64,000 nt of DNA. Origin: Pseudomonas resinovorans NBRC 106553 (GTDB lineage Bacteria; Pseudomonadota; Gammaproteobacteria; Pseudomonadales; Pseudomonadaceae). Under the pieces are notes generated by a model. The model searched no databases. It saw only the letters and a program-made list of their open reading frames with translations, and had not been told where the DNA came from. The position numbers and the translations under genes were made by a program. The stretch lies in assembly GCF_000412695.1 (NCBI RefSeq), contig NC_021506.1, positions 134,966-198,965 of the forward strand, written 5' to 3'. Below are positions 62,653-64,000 of this stretch, piece after piece. Each line of letters starts with the position of its first letter. Within the stretch, counting starts at the first letter, position 1.

Positions 62653-63339
62653 TCACACCCCCAGGTAGCGCTGTGACAACTGCGGCGCCTGGGCCAGTTG
62701 GGCGGGGGTGCCGCTCCACACCTGGCGGCCTTTTTCGATGATGTGGTGGCAGTCCACCACGCGGGCCATTTCCTTGAGGTTCTTGTCGATCACCAAAATG
62801 GTTTCGCCTTCGGCCTTGAGGCTGGCCAGGCAGCTCCAGATGGTTTCGCGGATGATCGGTGCCAGGCCTTCGGTGGCTTCGTCGAGGATCAGCAACTGCG
62901 GGTTGGTCAGCAGGGCGCGGGCCACCACCATCATTTGCTGCTCGCCGCCGGAAAGGGTCTTGGACAACTGGTCCTGGCGCTCCTGCAAACGCGGAAACAA
63001 CTGGTAGACCCGCGCCAGGTCCCACTTGCCCCGTGTGGCGGTGGCCAGCAGGTTTTCCCGCACGCTCAGGCTGGCGAAGCCGCGCCGGCCTTCGGGCACC
63101 AGACCCAACCCGGCCTGGGCGATGCGGTAGGACGGCGCGCCGCGCATTTCCCGGCCGTGGATCAGCACGCTGCCAGCGCTGGGCTTGAGCAGGCCCATGA
63201 TCGATTTGACGGTGGTGGTCTTGCCCATGCCATTACGGCCGATCAGCGACACCACCTGGCCTTGTTCGATGCTCAAGTGCATGTCGAACAACACTTGGCT
63301 CAGGCCGTAGCCGGCCTGCAAACCCCTGACTTCAAGCAT
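62653..63339 (-). CDS. livF: Branched-chain amino-acid-type ABC transporter ATPase LivF
   Basis: 228 residues from ATG at 63339 with GGAGAAG upstream. Walker A GRNGMGKTTTVKSIMG, the LivF box VPEGRRGFASLSVRENL, signature LSGGEQQMMVVARALL and Walker B LLILDEATEGLAP. It energises uptake with LivG, LivH, LivM and a binding protein. Its start overlaps the livG stop by 8 bases. Confidence 0.92.
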   Translation of the reverse strand: MLEVRGLQAGYGLSQVLFDMHLSIEQGQVVSLIGRNGMGKTTTVKSIMGLLKPSAGSVLIHGREMRGAPSYRIAQAGLGLVPEGRRGFASLSVRENLLATATRGKWDLARVYQLFPRLQERQDQLSKTLSGGEQQMMVVARALLTNPQLLILDEATEGLAPIIRETIWSCLASLKAEGETILVIDKNLKEMARVVDCHHIIEKGRQVWSGTPAQLAQAPQLSQRYLGV

Positions 63340-64000
63340 GTTCTTCTCCCAGGTAGGCGGCGCGTACGTGCGGGTCGTTGCGCACCTGCTCGACGCTGCC
63401 GGTGAGGATGGTCTGGCCATAGACGAGCACGGTGATACGGTCGGCCAACGCAAACACGGCGTCCATGTCGTGCTCCACCAGCAGGATCGCGTAGCGGCCC
63501 TTGAGTTCGAGCAACAGTTGGGTCATGCGCGCCGACTCCTGGGCGCCCATGCCTGCCATCGGTTCGTCCAGCAACAGCACCGAGGCTTCCTGGGCCAGGG
63601 CCAGGGCGATTTCCAGTTGCCGGCGCTCGCCGTGGGACAACGCGCTCACTTGCGCATGGCCGCGGGCCTCCAGGCCCACCCGCGCCAGGTAGTCGGCGGC
63701 GGGGGCCAGCAGGCTCTGGTCGCTGGCCATCGGCTTCCATAGGCCGAAGGTCTGGCCGTCGCGGGCGGCGATCGCCACCGCGACGTTTTCCAGCAGGGTG
63801 AATTCCGGGTACAGCTGGCTGACCTGGAAGGCTCGCGCCAGGCCCAGGCGCGGGCGCTGGTGGGCGGGTACGTCGGTGATGTCCTGGCCGTTGAGAAAAA
63901 TGCGCCCCTTGTCCGGGCGGATCTCCCCGGCGATCTGCGCGATCAGGGTCGATTTGCCGGCGCCATTGGGGCCGATGATGGCGTGCAGCTCCCCCGGGGC
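63332..64000 (-). CDS. livG: Branched-chain amino-acid-type ABC transporter ATPase LivG (5' partial)
   Basis: The frame is open to the right edge of the window, where it reads LHAIIGPNGAGKSTL (Walker A). Then comes GLARAFQVSQLYPEFTLLEN (Q-loop), the signature SALSHGERRQLEIALAL (SHGER variant of SGGQ), Walker B VLLLDEPMAGMGAQES and switch His in LLVEHDMDAVFALADRI. The C-terminus is EQVRNDPHVRAAYLGEEHA. The start lies beyond the window. Confidence 0.9.
   Translation of the reverse strand, partial: APGELHAIIGPNGAGKSTLIAQIAGEIRPDKGRIFLNGQDITDVPAHQRPRLGLARAFQVSQLYPEFTLLENVAVAIAARDGQTFGLWKPMASDQSLLAPAADYLARVGLEARGHAQVSALSHGERRQLEIALALAQEASVLLLDEPMAGMGAQESARMTQLLLELKGRYAILLVEHDMDAVFALADRITVLVYGQTILTGSVEQVRNDPHVRAAYLGEEHA

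Noticed and set aside
1..64000. rRNA or tRNA genes, including a tRNA attachment site for an integrated element
   Set aside because: No tRNA-like cloverleaf or rRNA segment was recognised; an attachment site may lie outside the window.

Overview
The window looks like Pseudomonas DNA (fluorescens/putida side of the genus). It carries about 41 kb of a large conjugative element, then about 18.5 kb of transposons and their debris, and ends in about 4 kb of ordinary GC-rich chromosome. The genus call rests on the right end (OprD-type porin remnant, liv-type ABC ATPases, a REP/REPIN pair of the Pseudomonas type) and on the transposon types (Tn1721-like, Tn4651-like, IS66, IS256). All family assignments come from reading the sequence; no database search was run.

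Layout. 1-9931: a giant repetitive Ig-like surface protein gene, 5' end outside the window, cut in two by an IS66-family element (5520-8476) with a perfect 8-bp target duplication. 9932-26560: F-type (MPF_F) conjugation genes in an SXT/IncC/R27-like order: pilin, DsbC-like isomerase, TraC, TraF-like S26 peptidase, a TrbC-TraW fusion, TraU, a nuclease-domain (NERD) protein, small accessory genes and a toprim primase, then traF-traH-traG. 26576-29950 (minus strand): a run holding ParM-like actin, a ParR-like small protein, a lytic transglycosylase and an FlhC-like regulator. 30127-30956: a MobI-like gene, possible oriT, and an eight-copy 13-bp iteron array in two clusters. 31288-41472: plasmid accessory genes, including xseBA (exonuclease VII), a DUF2786 protein, a ParB-like protein, a HEPN-like protein and an SF1 helicase.

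41520-48475: a Tn1721/Tn1722-like transposon with a chemoreceptor gene, a frameshifted tnpA, an aberrant tnpR and an IS256 insertion. 48506-50542: backbone again, with an Xre-RES toxin-antitoxin pair. 50709-58208: a Tn4651-like element (tnpA, tnpC) followed by a BASS/ACR3-like transporter, dsbB, a truncated dsbA, and the divergent metal-responsive dmeR-dmeF pair. Its right side is a pile-up of inverted repeats, including a 210-bp TIME-like miniature element. 58386-60100: an internally deleted Aer-like receptor and a truncated PAS-GGDEF gene. These abut the 3' part of oprD at about 60100, where base composition changes and the chromosomal-looking segment begins (FMN hydroxy-acid dehydrogenase, NIPSNAP protein, LivF and LivG).

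The most interesting signal is regulatory. A near-identical sequence (GACGcTAAAAcGTCCTGAAA type) lies 60-64 nt upstream of the first gene of three separate transfer operons (dsbC-traC, traF-traH-traG, mobI-like), with a weaker copy before the pilin gene. The element also encodes an unusually long FlhC-like protein with no FlhD-like partner in view. FlhC-type activators (SetCD, AcaCD) control transfer in SXT and IncC elements, so a transfer regulon driven by a single duplicated FlhC-like protein is a testable proposal. The second notable signal is the iteron array, which resembles a ParMR centromere.
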